A stretch of 44,925 bases of DNA from Opitutia bacterium Tous-C8FEB (GTDB lineage: Bacteria > Verrucomicrobiota > Verrucomicrobiia > Opitutales > Opitutaceae). Numbering within the stretch: position 1 is the stretch's first letter; each line of letters starts with the position of its first letter. This document shows positions 37,398 through 44,925 of this stretch, piece by piece. Both the position numbers and the translations under genes were made by a program. Under the pieces are notes generated by a model. It saw nothing but the letters and a program-made list of their open reading frames with translations, was not told where the DNA came from and searched no databases. The DNA lies in assembly GCA_002304435.1 (NCBI GenBank), contig NEUZ01000007.1, forward strand, positions 1 to 44,925, in the 5' to 3' direction.

Positions 37398-37973
37398 TCA
37401 GGCTGCGGGCGAGTCGCACAGCGCACGCACCTCGCGGCGAAGGTGGAGCCGGAGGCGGTGCAGGCGGACCTTGAGGGCGTTGAGGCTGAAGCCGGCCTCT
37501 TCGGCCATCACCTGATAGGTGGTGCCCTGAATCACCTGCTCGATGAGCCGGCGATCGCGGTCGCTACAGCGCCGAAGGGCAATTTCCAAGGCCTCCCGAA
37601 TCTCGTGCACGCGATCCTCCGCGGAGGGATCCGTCAGGCCCGCCCAAAAGCCCTCCTCAACGAGGCTCGCGGGCCGGCAACGGAGGCGACGCCGGTGGTC
37701 GAGGGCGGAGTTGCGCGCCAGGGTGAAAAGCCAGGTCTCGAATCGCGGGACCTCGCGCAATAACCGGATCTGGGTGACCATCTTAACCCAGACCACCTGT
37801 AGCACGTCTTCGGCCGCCCAAGGGTCGGCCACGAGACCCCGAAGGAACCCGCGCAGACGCCGGCGATAAAGCCGTACCAGCTCGGCTTGGGCCGGCAGAT
37901 CTCCGGCCCGGGCCCGAATGACGAGCGCAGCCCGTTCAAGTTCGGGGGATGGGACCTGCGTCCGCATCAGCAT
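37398..37973 (-). CDS. ECF-type RNA polymerase sigma factor
   Basis: 191 residues from ATG 37973, or 189 from ATG 37967. Region 2 runs LYRRRLRGFLRGLVADPWAAEDVLQVVWVKMVTQIRLL, with the -10 melting segment FETWLFTLARNSALDHRRR. Region 4 ends with a helix-turn-helix, TYQVMAEEAGFSLNALKVRLHRLRLHLRR. Two-domain structure and length are those of extracytoplasmic-function sigma-70 factors. No anti-sigma gene is adjacent. The next gene in the same direction upstream encodes a secreted unknown, separated by a decayed DUF1566 region. The reading frame stays open without a stop through that region, so an N-terminal fusion product cannot be fully ruled out. Target promoters are unknown. Confidence 0.9.
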   Translation of the reverse strand: MLMRTQVPSPELERAALVIRARAGDLPAQAELVRLYRRRLRGFLRGLVADPWAAEDVLQVVWVKMVTQIRLLREVPRFETWLFTLARNSALDHRRRLRCRPASLVEEGFWAGLTDPSAEDRVHEIREALEIALRRCSDRDRRLIEQVIQGTTYQVMAEEAGFSLNALKVRLHRLRLHLRREVRALCDSPAA

Positions 37974-38392
37974 CGTGTCCCGATCAGCGTGGACGCCGTC
38001 CAGATTGTTGACGTCGCGGTGGCCGTTACGCGGGCGCGCCTCGGTCGGGTCGTAGAGGTCGCGGGTCCAGCGGTACGCCGCTGACCTGCACGAGCGCGGT
38101 GGGAGTAAGGTGGGGTTAATCGCGGGATTGCTCTCACTGAGGTTCATCCAGCTGAAGAGCTCCATCGGAATCGGGCGGCGCCAGTCTGAATTGCCCCCGG
38201 TATTAAGGGGAGCGGCCCAGTCGAGCGCCTCCTCCCAAGTGGTCTCGCCGACGCCGGCTGTCGGGCAAAAAAACCGCCCCGGAACGGGAAACTGCGCGCC
38301 GCGATCATCCCGGATTGAACCGCCAGCGGATGACACCACCGCGGGAGCGCCAATTAATCGAATGTCATCCCCTAGGGCTTGAGTCGGAAGTA
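37974..38392 (-). pseudogene. Decayed DUF1566 (Lcl C-terminal) domain remnant upstream of the sigma factor
   Basis: On the minus strand, in frame with the sigma factor, the translation contains GDDIRLIGAPAVVSS, then ETTWEEALDWAAPLNTGGNSDW, RRPIPMELFSWMNLSESNPAINPTLLP and SAAYRWTRDLYDPTEA. This follows the DUF1566 pattern: a GDD..L..GAP lead-in, TWxxALxxAxxLNxGGxxDWRLPxxxELxSLVDxxxSNPAINP, then xYWxSTxY. Key positions are eroded (DWRLP to DWRRP, SLVD to SWMN, WSST to RWTR). The piece has no start, signal peptide or C-terminus. It overlaps the last codons of the secreted unknown (38372-38392) in another frame. The 398-bp gap between genes therefore holds a remnant, possibly left by a deletion. 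Confidence 0.6.
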
Positions 38393-39505
38393 GCGTACCG
38401 ACCGCCGGCCCTCGTCGCCGTAGACGGCCTCAAGATCCCGAATCGGCATGATCAGCCAAGGGGCGAACAACCCCTCACCGTTCTTGGTGAAAACGAAGCC
38501 GTCCCCGAGGACCACGCAGGAATGGAAAACGAGCCCCTCGGGAGAGATGAAGCACGCAAGATCCCCGAAGCTTCCCGGCGACGCCACTTCGCGGTAGTTC
38601 TGCGTCAGCTCGAGGTAGGCCGGCTGCGGGTCGAGGTAGTAGGTCCCGGGACGGGGGGAGAAGAAGTTCAGGGCCGTCCAGTTGCAGTCGGGTAAACGTC
38701 CGGCGACGGCGTCACGCAGCGAGGGGTAAGTATAGACGCGTTCGCGCGCGAGCGGCGGCAGCAGCAGCGCCAACTCCAGCGAATCCCCCGCGCGGCCGGC
38801 GGCGAGGGCCGTCAGCAGCGGCTGCGTGTCTAAGTGGCGCTCATCCGCGGTCCAGTGGCGCAGGAATGCCTCCTGCTGCGCCGGCGCCGGCGGCTCCAGC
38901 CAGAGCCGCCACGCCTGCCGCCGGGTCATGAACCGGCGCGCCGCGAGGATCTCCGGCGCGGACCGGGCGGCCTGGATGAGCGCCGAGACGTCACTGAATC
39001 GCCAATGCCCACCCCGCTGCCAGCGCAGGCGCTTGACCAGATCCTGCTGGGTCGCGCTGAGGTCGGACCCCACCAGCCACGCCTCCGGCTGACCGAAGAG
39101 AAAGAGGGGCCCGAAGTGATCGGGATTCAGCGGCGAGCGGGCGAGCTCCGCGTACACCGCGGCGCGGACCTCCGGACGAAACTCCAGCAACAGGGCCACG
39201 GGTGGCAGCAGCGCTACGCCGTCCGAACCCACCCGGCGGACTTCGGGACGGCGGAGCACGGACAGCTGCGCCTCCTCCACCCCCGCCCGGCGGAGGCGCG
39301 CCTCGACCTCGTCGGGCACCCAACCGGGGAAACGCCAGACCGGCGCTTGGTCGGGCTTGACGGCCAACTCCAGCAGCGCGTCGGCCGCCTCGAGGAATAG
39401 CGGCCGGGCGTTCAGGCGCCCCGCGTTTCCCGACTCCGCCGGGACCGGCGCCGCACCACCCGTCCAGATCAGCGCGGCGAGCGCGAAGACCCTCAGAGCG
39501 GGCAT
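38372..39505 (-). CDS. Secreted protein of unknown function
   Basis: 377 residues from ATG 39505. MPALRVFALAALIWTGGAAPVPAES is a signal peptide. The middle is helical with many aromatic and Arg residues (VWRFPGWVPDEVEARLRRAG, FMTRRQAWRLWLEPPAPAQQEAFLRHW). The C-terminal 90 residues are different: NWTALNFFSPRPGTYYLDP, GDLACFISPEGLVFHSCVVLGDGFVFTKNGEGLFAPWLIMP. The Cys/His/'TKNG' arrangement recalls NlpC/P60- or CHAP-like papain folds that act on peptide bonds in cell walls. Gly-Asp-Leu-Ala-Cys is near the usual nucleophile position, but I cannot confirm the triad. No operon partner is clear. Confidence 0.65.
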   Translation of the reverse strand: MPALRVFALAALIWTGGAAPVPAESGNAGRLNARPLFLEAADALLELAVKPDQAPVWRFPGWVPDEVEARLRRAGVEEAQLSVLRRPEVRRVGSDGVALLPPVALLLEFRPEVRAAVYAELARSPLNPDHFGPLFLFGQPEAWLVGSDLSATQQDLVKRLRWQRGGHWRFSDVSALIQAARSAPEILAARRFMTRRQAWRLWLEPPAPAQQEAFLRHWTADERHLDTQPLLTALAAGRAGDSLELALLLPPLARERVYTYPSLRDAVAGRLPDCNWTALNFFSPRPGTYYLDPQPAYLELTQNYREVASPGSFGDLACFISPEGLVFHSCVVLGDGFVFTKNGEGLFAPWLIMPIRDLEAVYGDEGRRSVRYFRLKP

Positions 39506-39651
39506 AACACGGGCGAACGTTAGCGCGGAAGGAAAAGCCATCGGCGGCGGGAAGACGGCCTCCACGCGCGTGCGGTTTCAGCAGAGTAAAAGTTCGTTCT
39601 GCGTTGCCCGCGTAAGCCTCAAGGTGCCGCCATTGGGACGATGGTTTAGGT

Positions 39652-39675
39652 GTGCGCAACCCCGCGATTGCGCAC
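39652..39675. repeat. Perfect 8-bp inverted repeat in a 288-bp gap
   Basis: GTGCGCAA, eight bases, TTGCGCAC. It lies in the 288-bp space between the Gfo/Idh gene (ends 39794) and the secreted-unknown gene (starts 39505), both on the minus strand. Further stems are at 39725-39738 (GTAGG/CCTAC) and 39737-39765 (ACTCCGT/ACGGAGT). No T-run follows. The cluster may be a terminator region of the upstream operon, an operator for the secreted protein, or a small RNA. I see no protein-coding gene in this gap. Confidence 0.45.
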
Positions 39676-39793
39676 GGCGGCCGTCTCCTGCGTGGGCAAC
39701 GCGGCGCGCACGTCATCCACGTTCGTAGGTGTGCCTACTCCGTTCGGAGCCTGAATGGACGGAGTTCGAGGCCCGGCTCCCACTGGCACCCGG

Positions 39794-40852
39794 TCAACCC
39801 GGCGCCAGCAGATCCCCCACCGGAAGCGGGCGACCCTGCCGGATCGACTCCTCCGCGATGAGGCAGAGGGCGGTCGACCAGAGGCCGTCCTCCCCGGTGG
39901 CCGCCGGCGGACACTCGCCGCGGACCATCCCCACGCACCGGGCGATCTCCTCGCGCAGCTCAAAGACCTCGCCGCTGTGGCGGGCGAGCGCGACATTCTC
40001 CAGCCGCTCCCCGTCGAAGACCTTCAGGAAAAAGCTCGGCTCCAGCGTCCGATCGAGGGCGCCGCTCCACCCGGCCCAGATCGCCCCGCGACGGCCCGTG
40101 ATCTTGACCGTCTGGTGATGCTCGAACGCGGCGAGGGTCTGCGAGACCACCGCATAGGCGCCATTCGCATAGCGGAAGGTCGCGCTGAAGTTGTCATAGA
40201 GCCCAGGGCGCGAGGGATCCCGCGAATTGCCGAGCGCGTGGAGCTCAACCGGGTGGCCCGCGGATTCTAGATACCAGCGTGCAAGGTCGAAAAAGTGGAT
40301 CGGCTCCTCCAGCACCCAGCTGCCCACGCGCGCGGGATCGTAGCGCCAGCCGGACGCCCCCTGCCGGTACGGCTTCCGGGAGAGCTCCACCAGCACGTAC
40401 TGTGGCTCGCCAATCACCCCGCGGTCGATGAGGCGCCGGATCTCGCCCCACTGGGAGGACAGCCGCAACTCGTGTCCCACCGCAAGCTTCCGACCCAGGG
40501 TGCGTGCCTTGACGACCAGCGCGCGACAGTCGGCCACCGTCAGGGCCATCGGCTTTTCGAGCAGCACGTCGCAGCCCGCTTCGAGAGCGTCCGACGCCAC
40601 CTCAAGGTGCGTGTGGCTCGGCGTCACGACATCGACGATGTCGAGTCCGCCCGCCGCGAGCAGCGCGCGGTGGTCGGGATAGATTGGCACCCCGGGATAA
40701 GCGGCGGCGGCGGCCGCGCGCGAGGCCTCCGAGGGCGCGGCAATGCCGGCGAGGCGAGCGTCGGGCAGGCGCGCGATGGACTGGGCGTGCAGCTGGCCCC
40801 AAGCGCCAAAGCCGACGAGACCAAAACGCACGGGAGCGGGGGTGGCGGGCAT
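39794..40852 (-). CDS. Gfo/Idh/MocA dehydrogenase (inositol or sugar dehydrogenase-like)
   Basis: 352 residues. The NAD motif is FGLVGFGAWGQLHAQSI, with EKP in DVLLEKPMALTVADCRALV near 100. The second domain has GHELRLSSQWGEIRRLIDRGVIGE and the catalytic-type EEPIHFFDLARWYL, with His near 193, as in inositol 2-dehydrogenase-like and glucose-fructose oxidoreductase-like enzymes. It is cytoplasmic (no signal). It is third in an operon after an aldo/keto reductase and an SsuD-type monooxygenase, with gaps of 7 and 10 bp. That context points to oxidation of a sugar or polyol; the substrate is not known. Confidence 0.88.
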   Translation of the reverse strand: MPATPAPVRFGLVGFGAWGQLHAQSIARLPDARLAGIAAPSEASRAAAAAAYPGVPIYPDHRALLAAGGLDIVDVVTPSHTHLEVASDALEAGCDVLLEKPMALTVADCRALVVKARTLGRKLAVGHELRLSSQWGEIRRLIDRGVIGEPQYVLVELSRKPYRQGASGWRYDPARVGSWVLEEPIHFFDLARWYLESAGHPVELHALGNSRDPSRPGLYDNFSATFRYANGAYAVVSQTLAAFEHHQTVKITGRRGAIWAGWSGALDRTLEPSFFLKVFDGERLENVALARHSGEVFELREEIARCVGMVRGECPPAATGEDGLWSTALCLIAEESIRQGRPLPVGDLLAPG

Positions 40853-40862
40853 GGAAAGCAGA

Positions 40863-42041
40863 TTAGCGACGCTGGGCGGTCGTCAGCGGAGTGACCGGCT
40901 CCGGCACGCGTCGGCCCTGCAGCTCGTTGAGCCGGCAGGTCGGCAGCCGCGGGAGCACGTGGCGCGCGAAGAGCTCAGCCTCCTCGCGGTGGGGATAGCC
41001 GCTCAGGATGAAGGCGCGGAAGCCCATCTCGAGGTAGCGGTTCAGCTTGGCGACGATCTGGTCCGGATCCCCGACCAGCGCGCTGCCGCAGCCGCTGCGC
41101 GCGAGGCCGATCCCCGACCAGACGTGCGGCTCGAGCAGCAGATCCGGGCCAAGGCGCGCGCGGAGCTCATCCTGGCGGAGCACGCCGGCGCTCTTGGCAT
41201 CCAGCGAGCGGGCCTTCATCGCCTGACCCTGGGCGAGGTCCAGCCGGGAGATGAGCCGGTCCGCGGCCGCCCGGGCCGCCGCCTCCGTTTCCCGCACGAT
41301 CACGTGGATGCGCAGGCCGAAATCGATCTGACGACCGTGCCCCGCGGCGAGCTCACTCATCCGGCGCATCGTCGCAGCCAGCTGTTCCTCGGTCTCCGGC
41401 CACATCAGGAAAACATCGCAGTGCCGCGCGCACAGCTCCTGCGCGAGCGGCGAGATCCCGCCGAAGTAGAGCAGCGGTCCGCCGTTCTGCTGGTAGGGTT
41501 TGGCCGCCTCGCAATCGGGCAGCCGGAACTGGTAATACTTCCCCTCCCACTCGAGCGGGCCGTCCGTGGTCCAGAGACGCTGTAGGATCCGGATGATCTC
41601 GCTGCTCCGCTCATAGCGCACCTCGTTCGGCTCCTGCCGGCCGGGCAGGTCGGAGGAGATGATGTTCAATCCCAGCCGGCCCGCGGAGAGGTGGTCGACC
41701 GTGGCAATGGCGCGCGCGAGCATCGGCGGCCAGACCTCGCCCATCCGCAGCGCCACCAGCTGGTTGATCTGCGCGGTCTGCGGCGCGAGCGCGGCGGCGA
41801 AGGTCAGCGCGTCCTGGCCGGGCACCCAGCCTGACGGGAGCAGGATGTTCTGGTAACCCAGCGTGTCCGCCGCGCGCACGAGCCCCGCGCAATGCGCGAA
41901 GCTGCTGCGCCGCGGGCCGTCCGGCACGCCGAGGAATTCCATATCCTCGTTGCAGAGCGCGGAGAACCACGCGACCTCCGCGCGGCGCTCCGCGGTGCGG
42001 ATCGCCGGGGCGGCCGGGGGCTGGGCGGCGGGCTGGAACAT
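40863..42041 (-). CDS. LLM flavin-dependent monooxygenase, SsuD (alkanesulfonate) type
   Basis: 392 residues. A luciferase-like (beta/alpha)8 enzyme using reduced FMN and oxygen. It follows SsuD closely: [113 protein letters not shown] and [24 protein letters not shown]. SsuD-type enzymes cleave the C-S bond of alkanesulfonates, releasing sulfite and an aldehyde. SmoC, the sulfoquinovose monooxygenase, belongs to the same type. No flavin reductase (SsuE/SmoA) or sulfonate transporter is in the window. The middle gene of a three-gene operon. Confidence 0.9.
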   Translation of the reverse strand: MFQPAAQPPAAPAIRTAERRAEVAWFSALCNEDMEFLGVPDGPRRSSFAHCAGLVRAADTLGYQNILLPSGWVPGQDALTFAAALAPQTAQINQLVALRMGEVWPPMLARAIATVDHLSAGRLGLNIISSDLPGRQEPNEVRYERSSEIIRILQRLWTTDGPLEWEGKYYQFRLPDCEAAKPYQQNGGPLLYFGGISPLAQELCARHCDVFLMWPETEEQLAATMRRMSELAAGHGRQIDFGLRIHVIVRETEAAARAAADRLISRLDLAQGQAMKARSLDAKSAGVLRQDELRARLGPDLLLEPHVWSGIGLARSGCGSALVGDPDQIVAKLNRYLEMGFRAFILSGYPHREEAELFARHVLPRLPTCRLNELQGRRVPEPVTPLTTAQRR

Positions 42042-42048
42042 CGGCGGT

Positions 42049-42960
42049 TCAGGGCACCGAGCGGCCGTGCGCCGCGGTCCACAGCTCGTACCAATGCTGC
42101 CGCTCCAACCGCAGCCCGGCGCTCGCCGCCGCGGCGCGGATCCGCGCCAGTTGGTTCGTGCCGATCACAACCTGGGGACCACTCGGCAGCGCCGCCACCC
42201 AGGCGAGGGCCACCTGCTCCGCGCTCACGCCGTACTCCGCCCCGATGCGCGCCAATTCGGCCCGTGTCCGCACCGCCGCGGGGTCATCGCCCGACAGAAG
42301 GCGGCCGCCGGCCAGCGGCGACCACGCCATCGGCCGCGACCCCGCTGCCTGGCACTGGTCGAGGGTGCCATCGGTGATCGCTCCCATCTGCAGCAAGCTC
42401 ACCTCCACTTGGTTGGTCGCCGGCGCGCGACCGAGGAAATGGGCAAGCAACCCCGCCTGGTGAACACTATAATTGGAAACTCCGACCGCCCGCACCTTGC
42501 CCGTGGCGATTACCGCCGCGAGCCCTTGCGCCGTCTCCTCCGCACTAGTCAGCCAGTCCGGCCGGTGGATCAGGAGCAGGTCAATCCGGTCCGTGCGCAG
42601 TTCTCGCAGCGAACGCTCGACGCAGCGCGCGATCGCCGCGGCGGAAGCGTCATAATGGTTCACGCGCGCCCCCGACCGGTTCGGCCCCACCGCATTGATC
42701 CCACACTTGGTTACAATCTCCATTCGGTCCCGGAGGCCCGGGGCCTCCGCCAGCGCGCGGCCAAACAGCCCTTCACAGGTATAACCGCCGTAGATGTCCG
42801 CGTGGTCGAAGGTCGTGATCCCAACTTCGAGGCAGGCGTCAATTTTCGCCCGCACGCGCGCTGGCGAGGAGCCCTCGGGGTCCTGCGCGAGGCGCCAGAG
42901 CCCATAGGCGATGGCGGAAACTTCAGGGCCTTGGGGACAGATGGGAAAACGGGGCGTCAT
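42049..42960 (-). CDS. Aldo/keto reductase (YdhF-like)
   Basis: 303 residues. The NADPH-dependent barrel has the complete tetrad Asp52, Tyr57, Lys85 and His132 ([29 protein letters not shown]). The cofactor region is [12 protein letters not shown], then [20 protein letters not shown]. The combination with [11 protein letters not shown] is like E. coli YdhF. It reduces aldehydes or ketones, plausibly the aldehyde released by the following monooxygenase, which starts 7 bp downstream. In the sulfo-SMO route a comparable reductase (SmoB) reduces 6-oxoglucose. The link is an inference from neighbourhood. Confidence 0.92.
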   Translation of the reverse strand: MTPRFPICPQGPEVSAIAYGLWRLAQDPEGSSPARVRAKIDACLEVGITTFDHADIYGGYTCEGLFGRALAEAPGLRDRMEIVTKCGINAVGPNRSGARVNHYDASAAAIARCVERSLRELRTDRIDLLLIHRPDWLTSAEETAQGLAAVIATGKVRAVGVSNYSVHQAGLLAHFLGRAPATNQVEVSLLQMGAITDGTLDQCQAAGSRPMAWSPLAGGRLLSGDDPAAVRTRAELARIGAEYGVSAEQVALAWVAALPSGPQVVIGTNQLARIRAAAASAGLRLERQHWYELWTAAHGRSVP

Positions 42961-43015
42961 CAGGGTGGGAGGCAGCGAGAGCTCCGCTAAAGTTCGCGCG
43001 GGGGACGGGCTCGGC

Positions 43016-43822
43016 TCAATCCCTTTTTCCGGCCATTCGGTCCCGGAGTAGGCGGCAAAGCGCGGGCGAGCCCGCTAGATAGACGATGCGCGGCATCCCC
43101 AAATCGAAACGCCGCACGGGCAACTGCTCGCCGTTGAGGAAATGAACCTCGCCGCCCGCGGCGCGCACCAGCGGGATGGCAGCCGCGAGGTCCCAGATCT
43201 TCACGTTAAAATCAACGCAGCCATCGAGGAGACCGGCCGCCACGTAAGCCAGATGGAGCGTCGCTGAGCCGAGGCCGCGGATCTTGAAATCCGCCAACAC
43301 CGCGGTCGCGGCGGGGAGCAGCGCCTTGTCTCCCGGGGAGTGAAAGCCGACGAGCGTCTCGCGGGAGACCGGGCGGGCTGAGACCCGGGCCGGCACCTCG
43401 CCGTCAAACCCCCCCAAGCCCGGCCCTCCGTGCAGCAGGCGCCGGCGGCCGAGGTCATAGACCACGCCGTACACCGGCTCGCCGTCCCAGAGCAGCGCGA
43501 GGGAGATGGCACACTGCGGGATTCCCAGCGCGAAGTTGTTCGTCCCGTCGATGGGATCGAGAATCCACGCGAAGGCACGCGTCACCGCCACCGGCCCCGC
43601 CGGGTCGGGCAGCTCCTCGCTGAGGAACTGGTCCGCCGGAAACTCACGGGCCAAGTCGCGGAAGATCCCCTCCGAGATGGCGACGTCGATGGCCGTCACC
43701 CGAGTGCCGTCGGCCTTCCACCGGCTCTCGGCTCGGCCAAATTCGCGATGCAGTAGGTCGACTTGGGCCAGCACCGCCGCGCGCGCCGCGGCGACCCGGA
43801 GATTCAATTGCGCGGAGTCCAT
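43016..43822 (-). CDS. Inositol monophosphatase-family phosphatase
   Basis: 268 residues from ATG 43822; an in-frame codon 14 residues upstream is less likely. Metal ligands are all visible: Glu69-Glu70 (FLSEELPD), Asp89 and Asp92 (WILDPIDGTNNFALGIP), and Asp211 (KIWDLAAAIPLVRAAGG). Family members hydrolyse inositol phosphate, histidinol phosphate or other sugar phosphates with magnesium. The short FDGE insertion and the GTNNFALG variant do not settle the substrate. It lies between the FmdB-like gene (51-bp gap) and the reductase operon (55-bp gap), on the same strand. Confidence 0.92.
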   Translation of the reverse strand: MDSAQLNLRVAAARAAVLAQVDLLHREFGRAESRWKADGTRVTAIDVAISEGIFRDLAREFPADQFLSEELPDPAGPVAVTRAFAWILDPIDGTNNFALGIPQCAISLALLWDGEPVYGVVYDLGRRRLLHGGPGLGGFDGEVPARVSARPVSRETLVGFHSPGDKALLPAATAVLADFKIRGLGSATLHLAYVAAGLLDGCVDFNVKIWDLAAAIPLVRAAGGEVHFLNGEQLPVRRFDLGMPRIVYLAGSPALCRLLRDRMAGKRD

Positions 43823-43873
43823 CTTCGCACGCTGGCGCCGCGGCGGGCGAAAAACCAGCCGCAATCCGCCGGC

Positions 43874-44431
43874 CTAGTCGTAGTCGTGCAGCCGCGGATC
43901 GCGGCGCGGAGCGTGGCGTCGAACGCGGTAGCGGTGCCGCCCCGCCTTGGGCGCCGTCGCCGCACCGTCCGCCGGAGGCGGCGCCCCATCAAAATCTTCC
44001 GGCCCTCCGTCGCCCTCCCCCGGCCCCTCACCCAGTTGGTCCTCCAAGGACTCCGGATCGGCGCCCTCCTCTAATTTGCGGACGACTTCCTCCATCTCGC
44101 CGTCGATGCGTTCGCCGGTGAGCTCGGACATCCGCCGCATCATCCGCGCCATCGCACGAGGGTCACTCTCGTCGACCGAGGAAAATTCGCGCTCCATCGC
44201 GCCCAAGGCAGACTCCATCCGCGCGTCCTCCACCGGTTCGGCAGACGCGGCATCCGCCGCCGGCGGGGACTCGGCGCCGCCGCGAGTGATCGCGAAGGCA
44301 GAGACGAGCTTGCGCATCCGAAACGCGGGATTGTCGGGGCAACGGGGGATCGTGCTCCCCTGCGCAAGCGTCTTGGCGTAGAACTGGTAGACGGTGTGAT
44401 TGTCCGGACAGTAGTACTCGTAGATCGGCAT
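43874..44431 (-). CDS. FmdB-like protein with degenerate zinc ribbon and acidic tail
   Basis: 185 residues. The N-terminus MPIYEYYCPDNHTVYQFYAK and PRCPDNPAFRMRKLVSAF align with the FmdB regulatory-protein zinc ribbon (MPIYEYxCxxCGxxFE... CPxCGxxxxRKLxS). Here the second Cys of each pair is missing: Cys8 is followed by PDNH and the second knuckle reads CPDNP, so at most a Cys/His/Cys site could form. The rest is Ala/Ser-rich, then a helical segment (SALGAMEREFSSVDESDP, RMMRRMSELTGERIDGEMEEVVRKLEEG), a Gly/Asp-rich acidic stretch and a basic end. It is probably a small nucleic-acid- or protein-binding factor. It is 14 bp after the DinB gene. Confidence 0.78.
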   Translation of the reverse strand: MPIYEYYCPDNHTVYQFYAKTLAQGSTIPRCPDNPAFRMRKLVSAFAITRGGAESPPAADAASAEPVEDARMESALGAMEREFSSVDESDPRAMARMMRRMSELTGERIDGEMEEVVRKLEEGADPESLEDQLGEGPGEGDGGPEDFDGAPPPADGAATAPKAGRHRYRVRRHAPRRDPRLHDYD

Positions 44432-44445
44432 AAGACGACGCGTTC

Positions 44446-44925
44446 CTAGGTATCGTCCGCGGGATTGGCAAGCTGGTGGCCGTGTCGCAGCGCACCCGCA
44501 CCGCGCGCGGCGTTGAGCTGATCCCGCACATGGGCGAGCCGACGTCGGCGTGCCTCGTCCACGCCGAAAAGTTCCAACTGCCCGCCCCCCGTTTCCACCC
44601 CCGAGAGCCGGACTCCCGCGAGCCGGATCGGCCGGGCCCCCACGCCGGCGGCGGCGAGCAGCGGTTCCAGCAGCGGATAAAAGGGCGGCTCGAGATCCGT
44701 CGCGTTCGGCAGCGTGCGGCTGCGCATCCCCTCGCTAAAATCCGGGAAGCGGACGCGCACGGTGAGCGTGCGCACCTTTTTCCCGTCCCGCCGGACCTTC
44801 GGCAACAGCTCGTCGACCATCCCTTTCAGCACCCGAACTAGGTGCGCGTGGTCGCGGACATCGGCCGCGAAGGTCTCCTGCTGGGAATAACTTTGGGCGT
44901 CGCCAGACTCGGTCACGACGGGCCG
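44446..44925 (-). CDS. dinB: DNA polymerase IV C-terminal part (runs off the window)
   Basis: The frame is open to the last base, so only about 159 C-terminal codons are seen. An internal GTG at 44916 should not be taken as the start. SQQETFAADVRDHAHLVRVLKGMVDELLPKVR and KKVRTLTVRVRFPDF are the little-finger domain of Y-family polymerases. Then come PFYPLLEPLLAAAGVGARPIRLAGVRLSGVE and QLELFGVDE, the latter a clamp-binding-type QLxLF motif. DinB performs error-prone translesion synthesis. The catalytic palm and fingers lie outside the window. Confidence 0.88.
   Translation of the reverse strand, partial: RPVVTESGDAQSYSQQETFAADVRDHAHLVRVLKGMVDELLPKVRRDGKKVRTLTVRVRFPDFSEGMRSRTLPNATDLEPPFYPLLEPLLAAAGVGARPIRLAGVRLSGVETGGGQLELFGVDEARRRRLAHVRDQLNAARGAGALRHGHQLANPADDT

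Noticed and set aside
39646-39996. Minus-strand frame reading into the gap after the Gfo/Idh gene (ends RNRGVAHT)
   Set aside because: Most of it overlaps the dehydrogenase in another frame, and the unique part has no recognisable motif.
39794-42960. Firm assignment as a complete sulfoquinovose (sulfo-SMO) locus
   Set aside because: No flavin reductase, sulfoquinovosidase or transporter is present in the window; kept only as a hypothesis.

Overview
The window is GC-rich bacterial chromosome with no rRNA, tRNA, insertion sequence, prophage or CRISPR array that I can see. The content points to Verrucomicrobiota, most likely an Opitutaceae-like lineage. The evidence is the four-gene pseudopilin set known as the Verru_Chthon cassette, a DUF1552/DUF1592 pair typical of the Planctomycetes-Verrucomicrobia group, an exported type I sulfatase, an exported Gfo/Idh/MocA protein, and lipid A and Lol genes indicating an outer membrane. 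This placement is an inference from gene content.

Layout. 1-5073 (minus): six tightly packed genes for pilin-like proteins (two GspG-like pseudopilins, then cassette D, B, C and a partial A). 5182-7140 (minus): acetyl-CoA synthetase. 7243-11109 (plus): a short Rho factor, an unrecognised 586-residue protein, and HisF. 11106-11672 (minus): a conserved-looking unknown. 11782-14980 (plus): isochorismatase-like hydrolase, YhaM-like 3'-5' exoribonuclease, exported sulfatase. 14997-16217 (minus): XerC/XerD recombinase and IF-1. 16326-20675 (plus): TadA, a DapB-like dehydrogenase, an SDR, a HemX/CcsA-like membrane protein and HemA. 20672-26283 (minus): an envelope run of LysS, LolC/E-type permease, LolD, a GnnA-like oxidoreductase and LpxB. 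26383-30398 (plus): DUF1552 and DUF1592 proteins. 30430-31947 (minus): DacB. 32053-33588 (plus): sodium/solute symporter. 33585-36379 (minus): gamma-glutamyltransferase and an exported Gfo/Idh protein. 36464-37237 (plus): a DUF429-like protein. 37398-44925 (minus): an ECF sigma factor behind a decayed DUF1566 domain, a secreted unknown, a Gfo/Idh dehydrogenase, an SsuD-type monooxygenase, an aldo/keto reductase, an inositol-monophosphatase-like enzyme, an FmdB-like protein and the C-terminal part of DNA polymerase IV.

How the genes work together. The first 5 kb looks like one operon building a pseudopilus-like structure of unknown purpose. The LysS-to-LpxB run joins lipoprotein export to lipid A synthesis and may include a lipid A sugar-modifying dehydrogenase. 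HemX overlaps HemA, whose C-terminal dimerisation domain appears to be missing. The reductase, monooxygenase and dehydrogenase at 39794-42960 form a compact operon that could oxidise a sulfonated or sugar-like substrate.

Two window-wide habits stand out. About thirty inspected start codons lack a Shine-Dalgarno motif. Three convergent gene pairs overlap by exactly four bases through interlocked stop codons.
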